A stretch of 64,000 nt of DNA, taken from the NCBI GenBank assembly GCA_910577205.1, contig CAJTMA010000009.1, positions 1 through 64,000 on the forward strand, read 5' to 3'. Made by a program: the position numbers and the translations under genes. This stretch comes from an uncultured Alphaproteobacteria bacterium. GTDB lineage: Bacteria > Pseudomonadota > Alphaproteobacteria > RF32 > CAG-239. Positions 8,990 to 17,449 of the stretch are shown piece after piece. Position 1 is the first letter of the stretch, and every line of letters starts with the position of its first letter. Below the pieces are notes generated by a model. The model made no database searches and was not told the origin of the DNA. It saw nothing but the letters and a program-made list of their open reading frames with translations.

Positions 8990-9556
8990 ATGAAAATTAC
9001 ATTGACAGGCAAACAGGTTGATATCGGGGACAGACTTCGTAACCATGTTGAAGAGAATGTATTAAATTCGGTTAACAAATATTTTCCGGCGCCCATCAGC
9101 TGCACCGTTGCTTTTTCTAAAGACGGCGATGACTTCAGCGCGGAAGTAACCGTTCACCCGGCTAAAAACATTGTCTTAAAAGGTACTGGTGCTGCCGGCG
9201 ATCCTTACACAGCCTTTGACAATGCCAATGCTCATATTGCCACCCGCCTGCGCCGTCATAAAAACAAATTGAACGACCACAAAGGCAAAACCGGTCTGGC
9301 AGAAATGGCTAGCGAAGCTGTTTTCCCGCTGCATGAAACAGAAGACGAAATGGACATTGATGTCAATGCACCGTTGACAATTGCTGAAACAGAAGCAAAC
9401 ATCCCGGTCTGCACAGTCAGCGAAGCCGTTATGTATATGGACTTGGTTAACGAAGCTGCCATCATGTTCCGCAACAGCGCTAACAACCACATCAGCATGG
9501 TTTATCGCCGCAAAGACGGTAACATCGGCTGGGTTGAACCTAAAGCTGACAACTAA
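8990..9556 (+). CDS. hpf: Ribosome hibernation promoting factor, long form
   Basis: Stationary-phase factor that binds the decoding region and dimerises 70S ribosomes; 188 residues, so the long form with an S30AE N-terminal domain (about 1-105) and a C-terminal dimerisation domain ending in SMVYRRKDGNIGWVEPK. ATG at 8990 was chosen: AAGGA lies about 6 nt upstream and MKITLTGKQVDIGDRL is the family start. It lies between rpoN and ptsN as in most proteobacteria. Confidence 0.95.
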   Translation: MKITLTGKQVDIGDRLRNHVEENVLNSVNKYFPAPISCTVAFSKDGDDFSAEVTVHPAKNIVLKGTGAAGDPYTAFDNANAHIATRLRRHKNKLNDHKGKTGLAEMASEAVFPLHETEDEMDIDVNAPLTIAETEANIPVCTVSEAVMYMDLVNEAAIMFRNSANNHISMVYRRKDGNIGWVEPKADN

Positions 9557-9585
9557 TTGATAATAAAAATAAGGCATAAAAAACA

Positions 9586-10029
9586 ATGAAAATTTCCGAG
9601 ATAATGTCCGTAAATTCTGTTATGCTCTCCCTTAAAGCTGGCAGCAAAAGACAACTGCTTCAGGAACTTGCCCGGGAAGCATCCGAACTCACCGGCATTA
9701 ACGAGAGAACTGTTTTTGATACTATTCTGGAACGCGAAAACCTGGGGTCAACCGGTTTTGGCGGCGGAACGGCTCTCCCGCACGGACGCCTGTCTGAACT
9801 GAACAAGGTTTGCGGAATTTTTGCCCGGCTCTCAACAGCCATTGACTTTGACGCCGTTGACAACAAACCCGTAGACACTGTTTTCCTCCTGCTTTCACCG
9901 GAAAGCAGCGGCGCAGACCATCTGACCGCATTGGCTCAGATTTCCCGCGTCCTAAAAGACGAGAACACCTGCACCAAATTGCGGGCCGCAAAATCTAATG
10001 AAGAAGTATATGCTTTATTAAACAATTAG
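9586..10029 (+). CDS. ptsN: PTS IIA-like nitrogen regulatory protein
   Basis: EIIA-Ntr regulatory phosphoprotein of the nitrogen phosphotransferase system; 147 residues. The phosphorylated histidine is His66 in GFGGGTALPHGRL. It closes the rpoN-hpf-ptsN block and is followed by a strong terminator. Its upstream partners ptsP and npr are not in the window. Confidence 0.95.
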   Translation: MKISEIMSVNSVMLSLKAGSKRQLLQELAREASELTGINERTVFDTILERENLGSTGFGGGTALPHGRLSELNKVCGIFARLSTAIDFDAVDNKPVDTVFLLLSPESSGADHLTALAQISRVLKDENTCTKLRAAKSNEEVYALLNN

Positions 10030-10042
10030 CTTATCAAACAAT

Positions 10043-10074
10043 AAAAAAGGGCATCTCAGATGCCCTTTTTTATT
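10043..10074 (+). terminator. Rho-independent terminator after ptsN
   Basis: Stem GGGCATC/GATGCCC with loop TCA, followed by a T-run; an A-run precedes it. Confidence 0.9.
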
Positions 10075-10143
10075 TGCTTAAAACCATTTCACAAGACCTC
10101 AACAAGCCTCCCGCTCAATCAGTCCAACAACATTCCGCTAAAT

Positions 10144-10365
10144 TTAGTGGACAGACTTCGGCATTAAATCATTTTGCCGAGCCATTATAAACGCAAAATC
10201 CCTGTCATCGGTTGCCGCAATTTTAGTACCATCGCTGGCATAAATTAACCACATTTCTTTGCCGTCGTGAACGCCGTTTTTAATAAAGGCAACATCATCG
10301 TCATCCCAGACAGAAAGCTCCGCCTCGGCTTCGGGAAAAATATCATATTTAAGGTCTTTGGCCAT
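10144..10365 (-). CDS. DUF1150 family protein
   Basis: Small acidic protein of 73 residues ending in the family signature DDRDFAFIMARQNDLMPKSVH-like segment (ARQNDL...SVH). DUF1150 proteins are largely restricted to alphaproteobacteria and often sit near small heat-shock genes; their function is unknown. It stands alone on the minus strand, convergent with ptsN. It is one of the lineage markers in this window. Confidence 0.85.
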   Translation of the reverse strand: MAKDLKYDIFPEAEAELSVWDDDDVAFIKNGVHDGKEMWLIYASDGTKIAATDDRDFAFIMARQNDLMPKSVH

Positions 10366-10463
10366 TTTCAGTCCCTTATAGCATTTTCTTTTTATTAAGA
10401 TAATACTGCTATAATATTAAATAATGGCTAAAATCACAAAATCAACCCCAGATAGGAAAAAAG

Positions 10464-12152
10464 ATGTTCTTTAGTTTAAATAAAAAGCTCATTTACACGA
10501 TTTCAACTTTCTTCTTATTTACATCGTTGATTTTTTCTTATTCATTTTATCTGATAAACATCGACAAACTGCAGGAGCAACAGAAATCGGCCACCCTGCG
10601 TAATCAGCAATACATGGAACAACTGATTGAAAACACTTCGCTGCGGAAAGCCCTGACTGAAATTAAGCACCAAAATCCCCATCTCCGGTTACCTCCGGAA
10701 CTAAAAAAGCTGATAGAAAGCTCACAATTGACCATCAATCAGGAAAAAATATCTCAAGAGCGTAAAAAGATGGATGAAATCCTGAAAAGTTATGATGCCA
10801 GATACAAAACCCTGACCGACAGCTTCAAAATCGTCACCATCAGCGCCGCACTGTTCTTCCTGTCATTACTGGTATTATGGCGGCTGATTAATATCTGGGT
10901 ATTAGCCCCAATTGAAAAACTGTCTAAAATCAGTCATAAAATCCAATCCGGAAATTATACCAATCGCTTGCCATTACCCTCACAAACCAGATTCCCCGAT
11001 GAGTTTAACAAATTGATGCAGACATTCAATGATATGCTGGATAACATTGAAAACGGCATTAAAGAAATTCACAAAACAGAATCTTTTCTGCAATCAATTA
11101 TCGACTCAATCCCCGATGGCATCCGCGTCTTGGATGAAAATGGCACAATCATCATTGCCAATAAAGAATATTATCGCCAGATTAACAGTTGCTCCAACTG
11201 CATCGGGCAAAAATGTTATGCTTCTTCGCAAAATCGGGATGCGCCATGCCCGCACAGCCTGTTCACCTGCCCTCTGCAAGAAATAAAAGAAAAAAAAGCG
11301 GAAAATGTCAAATTCATCCAGCAATTTGCCGCCTACCCCAACCGCCACCTGTCCGTCAACGCCGCCCCGATGGTTATTCAGGACAGCGACAGCAAACCTC
11401 GCCAATATATTGTGGAAGCTTTTCGCGACCTCAGCGAAGACATCCGCTTCTCGCACCAGCAAAAACTATCATCACTGGGCTTCCTTGCCACCGCCGTAGC
11501 CCACGAAATGAAAAACCACCTTGGCTCCATCCGCATGATTACCGAGGGGCTTCTCAATAAATATTATCGCGACAAACCCGATAATAATGAAGAAAAACAA
11601 TACTTGTCCTTGATAGACAAGCAGTTAACGGAATGCATAAACGTCCCCGAACGTCTGCTGAAAATGGCACATTTTGCCCCTGAAGAAGAAACCCAATTTT
11701 CTGTCAACAACAGTATAGAAGATGTCATTCAGCTATTGGACTATGAGGCCAAACGCAACGGCATCAGCATCAATTTCAAACACCCGCAGAAAGACATCAT
11801 CGTTTCCGGCAACGAGGCTGACTTCAAAATGATGATTATCAACCTCCTGCAAAATTCGCTCAAAGCCATGTCAGAAAACGACGAACTAAGCATAAAGATA
11901 AATCAAACAGCCGATAACGCGGCAAAAATTGAAATCAAAGACAGCGGGCACGGCATCACTGCTGACAAGCTGCCCCGCATATTTGAACCGTTTTACACCA
12001 CTGGCAACACGGTATTGCAAACAGGAACAGGCCTGGGCCTGGCTATTGTCAAATCCATCGTCGAAAAGCTGCGTGGGACAATCTCAGTGAAGAGCAAACC
12101 GGGGGTTGGCACCTGTTTTACCATAAAAATTCCCCGTAACTTTGAGAAATAA
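10464..12152 (+). CDS. Membrane sensor histidine kinase with HAMP and Cys-rich PAS domain
   Basis: Predicted sensor kinase of 562 residues. Order: membrane segment about 9-30, extracytoplasmic coiled-coil stretch, second membrane segment about 122-145, HAMP about 146-200, PAS about 210-315, and a kinase core with H-box VAHEMKNHLGSIRM (His347), N-box NLLQNSLKA, G1 KDSGHGI, F-box FEPFYTT and G2 GTGLGLAI. The PAS domain contains the cysteine series CSNCIGQKC followed by two further CP motifs, which could bind metal or sense redox state. No response regulator is adjacent; the degenerate receiver protein at 13127-13747 lies 1 kb away. AGGA precedes the ATG. Confidence 0.9.
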   Translation: MFFSLNKKLIYTISTFFLFTSLIFSYSFYLINIDKLQEQQKSATLRNQQYMEQLIENTSLRKALTEIKHQNPHLRLPPELKKLIESSQLTINQEKISQERKKMDEILKSYDARYKTLTDSFKIVTISAALFFLSLLVLWRLINIWVLAPIEKLSKISHKIQSGNYTNRLPLPSQTRFPDEFNKLMQTFNDMLDNIENGIKEIHKTESFLQSIIDSIPDGIRVLDENGTIIIANKEYYRQINSCSNCIGQKCYASSQNRDAPCPHSLFTCPLQEIKEKKAENVKFIQQFAAYPNRHLSVNAAPMVIQDSDSKPRQYIVEAFRDLSEDIRFSHQQKLSSLGFLATAVAHEMKNHLGSIRMITEGLLNKYYRDKPDNNEEKQYLSLIDKQLTECINVPERLLKMAHFAPEEETQFSVNNSIEDVIQLLDYEAKRNGISINFKHPQKDIIVSGNEADFKMMIINLLQNSLKAMSENDELSIKINQTADNAAKIEIKDSGHGITADKLPRIFEPFYTTGNTVLQTGTGLGLAIVKSIVEKLRGTISVKSKPGVGTCFTIKIPRNFEK

Positions 12153-12215
12153 TTTGCCAAAATAAAAATTAAGGTTTATACAGAAGAAAATAATTAATAA
12201 ATTGAGGAATATTTA

Positions 12216-12437
12216 ATGAGTAAAGAAGAGCTTCTGGAACTCACCGGAGAAGTAATCGAAAAACTTCCGAACGCCATGTTCCGGGTTCGGTTAGAAAACG
12301 GGGTTGAAATTTTGGCTCACACTGCCGGAAAAATGCGCAAATTCAGAATTCGCGTTATGGTCGGCGATAAAGTCGATATTGAAATGACCCCTTATGACCT
12401 GACCAAAGGCCGGATTACATTCCGCCATAAGGATTAA
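12216..12437 (+). CDS. infA: Translation initiation factor IF-1
   Basis: OB-fold factor that binds the 30S A site; 73 residues. The sequence MSKEELLELTGEVIEKLPN and the core KMRKFRIRVMVGDKVDIEM match the family. It stands as a single gene between the histidine kinase and a terminator. Confidence 0.97.
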   Translation: MSKEELLELTGEVIEKLPNAMFRVRLENGVEILAHTAGKMRKFRIRVMVGDKVDIEMTPYDLTKGRITFRHKD

Positions 12438-12441
12438 GAAA

Positions 12442-12465
12442 AACCCTCCTTCCGGAGGGTTTTTA
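12442..12465. terminator. Bidirectional terminator between infA and the YqaA-type gene
   Basis: Stem AACCCTCC/GGAGGGTT with loop TTCC; T-run on the plus strand and a shorter one on the minus strand. The two genes converge on it. Confidence 0.9.
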
Positions 12466-12472
12466 TTTGAAC

Positions 12473-13087
12473 CTAAAGAAATTTAATCAGCGCAAATCCG
12501 CCAACCAACAAGACCACAAACAAAACTGAAAGTTTGCCCAAGTGTTTTTCAATAAAAACTTTCATCGGTTCACCATATTTTTTTAACAGCCACGCCACAA
12601 GGAAAAACCGGCCGCCGCGCGACAAAACCGACGCAATGGTAAACACAACCAAATCCAAATGAACCGCACCGCTGGCAATGGTCACCACCTTATAAGGAAA
12701 AGGCGTCAGCCCGGCACCGAAAACAATCCAAGCGCCCCAGTCATGATAATAGCCTTTAAACACATCAAACTGCGCCATATACCCATAGAAGTTCAAAATC
12801 GGCTTGGCGATTAAATCATACCCATAAACCCCTATAAAATAGCCGAAAAATCCACCTGTAACACTGGCAATTGTGGCAACCGCCGCAATTCGATAAGCCT
12901 TAAAAGGTGTCGCTAATATCATCGGAATCAACATAATATCCGGCGGAATAGGAAAGAATGAACTTTCGGCAAACGCCACAACAAATAAAAAAAACATTGC
13001 GTGCTTATCTGCGGCCAGACGCAACATATAATCATAAACGGCTTTCACCCAACTTTGCCCAATATGGCGGATTTTTTGTAAAAACAT
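12473..13087 (-). CDS. YqaA/DedA-type membrane protein
   Basis: Polytopic inner-membrane protein of 204 residues from the DedA/VTT-like (SNARE-associated) superfamily. Visible features are FAESSFFPIPPDIMLIPM, a glycine-rich reentrant-like segment GGFFGYFIGVYG and the loop GAGLTPFPYKVVTIASGA, which resembles the conserved Arg/Pro loop of the family. Members are linked to phospholipid scrambling or lipid-carrier recycling; the substrate here cannot be told. AGAGGA precedes the start. Confidence 0.85.
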   Translation of the reverse strand: MFLQKIRHIGQSWVKAVYDYMLRLAADKHAMFFLFVVAFAESSFFPIPPDIMLIPMILATPFKAYRIAAVATIASVTGGFFGYFIGVYGYDLIAKPILNFYGYMAQFDVFKGYYHDWGAWIVFGAGLTPFPYKVVTIASGAVHLDLVVFTIASVLSRGGRFFLVAWLLKKYGEPMKVFIEKHLGKLSVLFVVLLVGGFALIKFL

Positions 13088-13126
13088 TCCTCTATCCTTT
13101 ACTTTTCGGGTTAGAGGATAGCATTC

Positions 13127-13747
13127 TTAATTCAAAAGTGTAGCGATATTTTTCAGACGAGCCGGATTTTCCACATAAAAAATTTTATCATACTGCAAAA
13201 CATCTTCTGCTTTTCGGCATTCTTCATAAGGCAGGCAGACGCATATCCCCCGCGGAAAGTTCTTCTGCAAATATTTCTGCGCCGCGCATAGATTATGAAC
13301 TTCAAAACAATTTAAGGCCTGGCGTTTCAATACATTAAGCGCGGAATCTGCCGTGGCATCATAGTCATCAATCAGCAAAACATCATGAATTTGCTGCCCC
13401 GAACAATAAGAAACGGCAACAGTTTCAACTTCTGTCTGAGAAAACGGAGAAAAGAGAAAATGTGATATGCGTTCGTGCTTCTCCGGCGAAAAATTTGCCC
13501 CCGCCTTAATCACAACCGGAATATCATTCAAAAAGCGGTCAGCATTTATCATATCCAATAATGATGAAGCTCCGGTTTCCACATTAATCAGCAGCAAATG
13601 CGGGCTCATTTCCCGCGCATAATTCAGAAACTGATAAAGATTTGATGTGGCAAAAACCTCATAGCCATGGCCGGCCAATTCCCCGCCCTGCCATTCTTGC
13701 AAAGCCTGCGCTTCATCCAATATGCAAATCTTACCTGACTTTTCCAT
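13127..13747 (-). CDS. Tandem degenerate receiver-domain protein
   Basis: About 206 residues that look like two response-regulator receiver folds in a row. The first (KICILDEAQ... PHLLLINVETG... PVVIKAG) has Asn where the phospho-acceptor Asp normally follows the third strand. The second starts with the acidic motif DVLLIDDYDATADS but has GICVCLPYE at the acceptor strand, without Asp. Neither half appears able to be phosphorylated in the usual way. The ATG at 13747 was preferred to a TTG 12 nt upstream; GGA lies about 8 nt before it. It has no output domain and lies between YqaA-type and folD genes. Fold assignment is by pattern only. Confidence 0.6.
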   Translation of the reverse strand: MEKSGKICILDEAQALQEWQGGELAGHGYEVFATSNLYQFLNYAREMSPHLLLINVETGASSLLDMINADRFLNDIPVVIKAGANFSPEKHERISHFLFSPFSQTEVETVAVSYCSGQQIHDVLLIDDYDATADSALNVLKRQALNCFEVHNLCAAQKYLQKNFPRGICVCLPYEECRKAEDVLQYDKIFYVENPARLKNIATLLN

Positions 13748-13799
13748 CTTATATTCCAACCATCATTGTGGTTTAAATATAAGCATTTTTCAGAGAAAT

Positions 13800-14648
13800 T
13801 TAAGATTGGGAATGTTGTTTCAGACAAGCCTGCCACGTATTTTTTAACAACATGGCAACGGTCATCGGCCCAACCCCGCCGGGAACAGGCGTAATAAACC
13901 CCGCAACATTTTTCACGGCCTCAAAGTCAACATCACCGACCAACTTTCCGTCTTCACGATTAATCCCGACATCTATTACCGCTGCTCCGGGTTTAACCCA
14001 ATCCTGCCGCACCAAACGCGGACAACCGCAAGCCACTACCAAAATATCTGCCTGGCGCGCCAATTCAGGAAGATTAACCGTCTTTGAATGTGCAACCGTT
14101 ACCGTGCAATTCTGATTCAGCAGCAAATCAGCCAAAGGACGCCCGACAATATTGGATCTTCCGATAATGACCACGTGCTTTCCCGTCAGCGAACCCAAAG
14201 ACGCATTTAAGAGTTCCACTACTCCCTGCGGTGTCGCCGCCACCACCGCATCCGAATTATTCATCTGCAACAAACCGGCATTATAAGGGCTAAAACCGTC
14301 CACGTCTTTATAATAAGCAATCTGTGACAATATGCGCAGTTCATTAAGATGCTTAGGCAACGGCAGCTGAACAATAATCCCGTTAACATCACAATCGTTA
14401 TTTAAATTCGCAATCAATTCGCTCAGCATTACCTCATCTGCCGTTTCCGGCAAATGAAAAACACGGCAATCCATGCCGATTTCAGTGGCAGCTTTATGTT
14501 TATTGCGCACATAAACCTGACTGGCCGGATTATCTCCCACCTGAATCACCGCCAAAACCGGCTTAATCCGCGAAGCAGAAATTTCAGCAGCCAACAATTC
14601 TCTAATCTGTGCGGCCTGCTGTTTTCCATCAATTATTACAGCTGTCAT
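13800..14648 (-). CDS. folD: Methylenetetrahydrofolate dehydrogenase/cyclohydrolase
   Basis: Bifunctional one-carbon enzyme making 10-formyl-THF; 282 residues. The YVRNKHKAATEIGM segment with the catalytic lysine, the VQLPLPKHL substrate motif, the GRSNIVGRPLADLLL nucleotide-binding loop and the PGGVGPMTVAMLL C-terminal motif are present. The start at 14648 is fixed by AGGAGG 6 nt upstream; the reading frame extends further but overlaps the DUF167 gene, with which the true ORF shares 20 bp. Confidence 0.97.
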   Translation of the reverse strand: MTAVIIDGKQQAAQIRELLAAEISASRIKPVLAVIQVGDNPASQVYVRNKHKAATEIGMDCRVFHLPETADEVMLSELIANLNNDCDVNGIIVQLPLPKHLNELRILSQIAYYKDVDGFSPYNAGLLQMNNSDAVVAATPQGVVELLNASLGSLTGKHVVIIGRSNIVGRPLADLLLNQNCTVTVAHSKTVNLPELARQADILVVACGCPRLVRQDWVKPGAAVIDVGINREDGKLVGDVDFEAVKNVAGFITPVPGGVGPMTVAMLLKNTWQACLKQHSQS

Positions 14649-14961
14649 TTTCTGCCTCCTTCTGCAAATTTTCCATCTGCGCCAAAACATCCCCGCCGGC
14701 TTGTTTCACCAAAATACGTTTATACCGGTCAGTGTCGCCGCTGATAAGCTCCATACAACTCTTAGGCAAATTTAGCTTCTTAGCCAGAAAAGTCAACAAT
14801 TCCTTATTGGCCTTTCCTTTCTCGGGCACACTGACAACCGCCACTTTTAAATATTCCGTGCCATCTGCTCCTGTAAACAGGCCTCTGAAAGCGCAGCTTG
14901 ATGCATTGGGCATAACCCGGATATTCAACACAATTCCCTTTTCTGTATCCCGAAAAAACAT
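14629..14961 (-). CDS. DUF167 (YggU-type) protein
   Basis: 110-residue member of the YggU/DUF167 family with the characteristic LNIRVMPNASSC start, the motif VPEKGKANKELLTFLAKKL and SGDTDRYKRILV. Function is unknown; the family often sits near yggT, as it does here (yggT lies 350 bp upstream). It overlaps the folD start by 20 bp, so the two are probably translated together. GAGGA lies just before the ATG. Confidence 0.9.
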   Translation of the reverse strand: MFFRDTEKGIVLNIRVMPNASSCAFRGLFTGADGTEYLKVAVVSVPEKGKANKELLTFLAKKLNLPKSCMELISGDTDRYKRILVKQAGGDVLAQMENLQKEAENDSCNN

Positions 14962-15198
14962 TCTTCCTCATTCTTCAAAAAAAAGGAACTTCACGATTCC
15001 TCATTAAATGACACTTAAAGCTCAAAACTATTTATCCGAATATTCTTGTCTAAACAAGAAAAAAACGCTCTTTCTTCTTTGGATGTTTACACTGGCAGCG
15101 CCGATGTAAACCACATGGACTTCAGTGAATTGTAAAAAAAATAAAAAAGATAACGAGTAAAACTGTCTAATCAACAGCCTCGTAAACTTTTTTAAGAA
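14962..15198. other. Intergenic stretch upstream of the DUF167 gene
   Basis: AT-rich and without a credible reading frame. It holds a 6-bp inverted repeat TTCTTG/CAAGAA (around 15040-15060) and the hairpin at 15085-15111. No clear promoter was identified. Confidence 0.4.
15085..15111. other. Compact hairpin in the folD/yggT gap
   Basis: GTTTACA pairs with TGTAAAC and, after two weak positions, GGC pairs with GCC around the loop AGC. No T-run follows, so it is unlikely to be a terminator. It could be an operator or part of a small RNA. Confidence 0.4.
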
Positions 15199-15233
15199 AA
15201 AACTCCGTGAACTTACGTTCCGGAGTTTTTCTT
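15199..15233. terminator. Terminator downstream of the YggT gene
   Basis: AACTCCG pairs with CGGAGTT, with an inner GAAC/GTTC stem around TTAC; T-runs occur on both strands. On the minus strand it lies after yggT. Confidence 0.75.
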
Positions 15234-15315
15234 TAATCTGAAATCAGACAATCATTGGGCAACAATCAGAGCATCATTCCCCAATCTTGCCTACAGCTTT
15301 TCGCCGCTTGAAAGA

Positions 15316-15615
15316 TTACATCACGAGTTCAGACAGACGATAAACCAAACGCCCGATGAACAACAAAATCAGCAGCAAAATAAACGGTGAAAAATCGAAA
15401 CCGGAAACAGGCGGAATCTTCTCGCCGATTTTCTTATAAACGGGCTTCGTCGCTTTTTCCAAAATTTCCATGGTTTTCTGAGCATATTTGTTGTTGGCTT
15501 CCAAAATCTTGAAATAAATCAGCCAGTGCAAAACAATTTCCACAACCACAACTTTGAAATATATATCGACGACAAAACCGATGATATACAAAAACGGCTC
15601 AAATAAAGCACCCAT
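15316..15615 (-). CDS. YggT family membrane protein
   Basis: 99-residue protein with two membrane segments (about 8-35 and 72-93) separated by a charged loop containing KATKPVYKKIGEKIPPVSGFDFSP, which is the YggT repeat (TxPxxxPxxxxxPPxxGxDxSP-like). Family members help shape or organise the envelope; exact function is not established. AAGGAG precedes the ATG. Confidence 0.88.
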   Translation of the reverse strand: MGALFEPFLYIIGFVVDIYFKVVVVEIVLHWLIYFKILEANNKYAQKTMEILEKATKPVYKKIGEKIPPVSGFDFSPFILLLILLFIGRLVYRLSELVM

Positions 15616-15695
15616 AAAACATCTCCTTAAAAAATTTTATATTGGTTTAGATATAAAACAACAGATACTGATACGCAATCTTTTTTATTAACTTG

Positions 15696-16802
15696 TTAAG
15701 CGCGTTCCAAGGCCTCTTGTTGCTTCAAGCGTTCCAAAGCCTTTTGAATCCCTTCCCGCGTTAAAGGCTTATGCCTCATTTGCGCGGTGTCATACAAAGG
15801 GGAATCTTTTTGCACGGGACGCAAACCGCGCAAGCGTTCAATGCGTGAGCGGATATCCTCTTTTTTCTCCTGATAATGTTTAGCCATATACAGGAATTCC
15901 CCCGGACTGCGGTTATAAGACAATCCATGCTCAAAATCATTTTTCTGACGCTGGCGCTCTTGCTGGTCAGCATGGCGCACATCATCCACCAAACGGGTAT
16001 AAAAGCTGTACCCGGCCAAAAACTCCACATCTACCCCGCGATACCCCCTCAAAGCCGACGCTCTTGCCCGAAATTCGTCAATTTGCTCTTCCGATGGGTG
16101 ATTTCCAATCTGCCGCATAAACGCTAACAGGCGGTAATATTCCAAAGCCGCTTCATACTCATTTTTTTCAACTTTTTTATTCACGTCATGATTACAGCTG
16201 TTTTGAATAGAGCTGCGGATTTCGCGCAATTTTTGCAGCTTAAGGCGCAACTCGTCAAATTTCACCTTGGCTTCGGCATTCCCCATATTTATGCTGCGTT
16301 CATACAAGCCTAAACAGGTCAGAAGTTCTGTTTCCCGCTGGAAAGACATATCAATAAAATCATCCCGTTCTTTCACATCTTCCGGGGTTACCTCGCCATC
16401 ATTCATATGCCGGATAATAACCTGCCCTTCATCAATCCATGTAAAATATTCATTCATAGTTGAAGTTTCGCAATTTATCCGCTCAATCGAATTAGCCTGC
16501 TCAAAATAGAACGTGTCTTTCTCAATTGCTCCGGCCAAATCATTTACAAATTCAGCCAGATTTTTATCTTCCCGGCCATCGTAAATAACATCATCTTCCG
16601 GAGCATATAAAGCCTTTTGCACCAAATTTACTTTTTGCGAAATTTTCAGGGGCGATTCTTCCCCGCTCAAAGCATTTTGCATAATGCTCTGCGGATTTTT
16701 CCGTTCCCTCTCCTGCTGTTGCTGCTGATATTTTTCCCAAACCTGATGCAGACGGCTGGCTCTTTGCTGATGGGCTTCTTTTCTGTCTTGTAGATTTTCC
16801 AT
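15696..16802 (-). CDS. Hypothetical charged protein
   Basis: 368 residues, not recognised. It is rich in Glu, Lys, Arg and Gln, with likely coiled-coil stretches at about 1-40 (poly-Gln/Glu-Arg) and 180-260. There is no signal peptide, no membrane segment and no known catalytic motif. The start MENLQDRKEAHQQRASRLHQ is preceded by GAGAACG only, a weak ribosome site. It lies 15 bp after the TerB-like gene and is probably co-transcribed with it. Confidence 0.8.
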   Translation of the reverse strand: MENLQDRKEAHQQRASRLHQVWEKYQQQQQERERKNPQSIMQNALSGEESPLKISQKVNLVQKALYAPEDDVIYDGREDKNLAEFVNDLAGAIEKDTFYFEQANSIERINCETSTMNEYFTWIDEGQVIIRHMNDGEVTPEDVKERDDFIDMSFQRETELLTCLGLYERSINMGNAEAKVKFDELRLKLQKLREIRSSIQNSCNHDVNKKVEKNEYEAALEYYRLLAFMRQIGNHPSEEQIDEFRARASALRGYRGVDVEFLAGYSFYTRLVDDVRHADQQERQRQKNDFEHGLSYNRSPGEFLYMAKHYQEKKEDIRSRIERLRGLRPVQKDSPLYDTAQMRHKPLTREGIQKALERLKQQEALERA

Positions 16803-16817
16803 GAACGTTCTCGCTAA

Positions 16818-17264
16818 TTAAACTTCCTCAAAAATGATTTTTGCTTCTTCAAGCCAAACAAGCCGGTCGATAACCCAGTTGCTGATTTGTTCAATTTTAT
16901 CCAACTCTATCCCCATCGCCAAACCAACTCGGCCAATAAACGCCGTTTCTTTATCAGATAGGTCATCATCGGCATGAGCCAGAATGCACATCTCCTTAAT
17001 CAACTCCAGTGCCGCGCGGCGATTACTGATTTTTTTGACTTCTTCAATAATTTTTTCACCGTCATTGACCTCAAAAATCTCTTCAAGATGTGTTAAAGAA
17101 ATCCCGAAACCAGCAGCCACATGGCGGATAAATGCTTTCTCATCTTCATCAAAACAGCCATCAGCCATCGCCAAATGGGAAAACGCTTTTACAAAAGCTA
17201 TTTTTTGCTCCTCAGACAAACTGTCGACACAACTCACATTCATCTCCATTTTCAAATCAACCAT
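16818..17264 (-). CDS. TerB-like protein
   Basis: 148-residue alpha-helical protein with two repeats of the TerB type: AMADGCFDEDEKAFIRHV and LAHADDDLSDKETAFIGRVG, in which the acidic residues form the presumed metal-binding sites. TerB-domain proteins occur in tellurite-resistance and membrane-stress systems and also as stand-alone proteins of unknown role. No other ter gene is nearby, so a tellurite function is not supported. Confidence 0.75.
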   Translation of the reverse strand: MVDLKMEMNVSCVDSLSEEQKIAFVKAFSHLAMADGCFDEDEKAFIRHVAAGFGISLTHLEEIFEVNDGEKIIEEVKKISNRRAALELIKEMCILAHADDDLSDKETAFIGRVGLAMGIELDKIEQISNWVIDRLVWLEEAKIIFEEV

Positions 17265-17449
17265 AACAGAACCTCAATTCAATTGATAATATGAACAAAT
17301 GATACCTAAAAAAGCCTTTTTTAGCAATCAAAAAGCAACATCCACACAAATAATATTCATCCCACGGCTGAAGAAAGCAAAAAAGGTTTGAAAATATTTC
17401 ACAATTAACCTAAACTAAAAGATAGAAGAAAATAATTGACGAGATAAAA

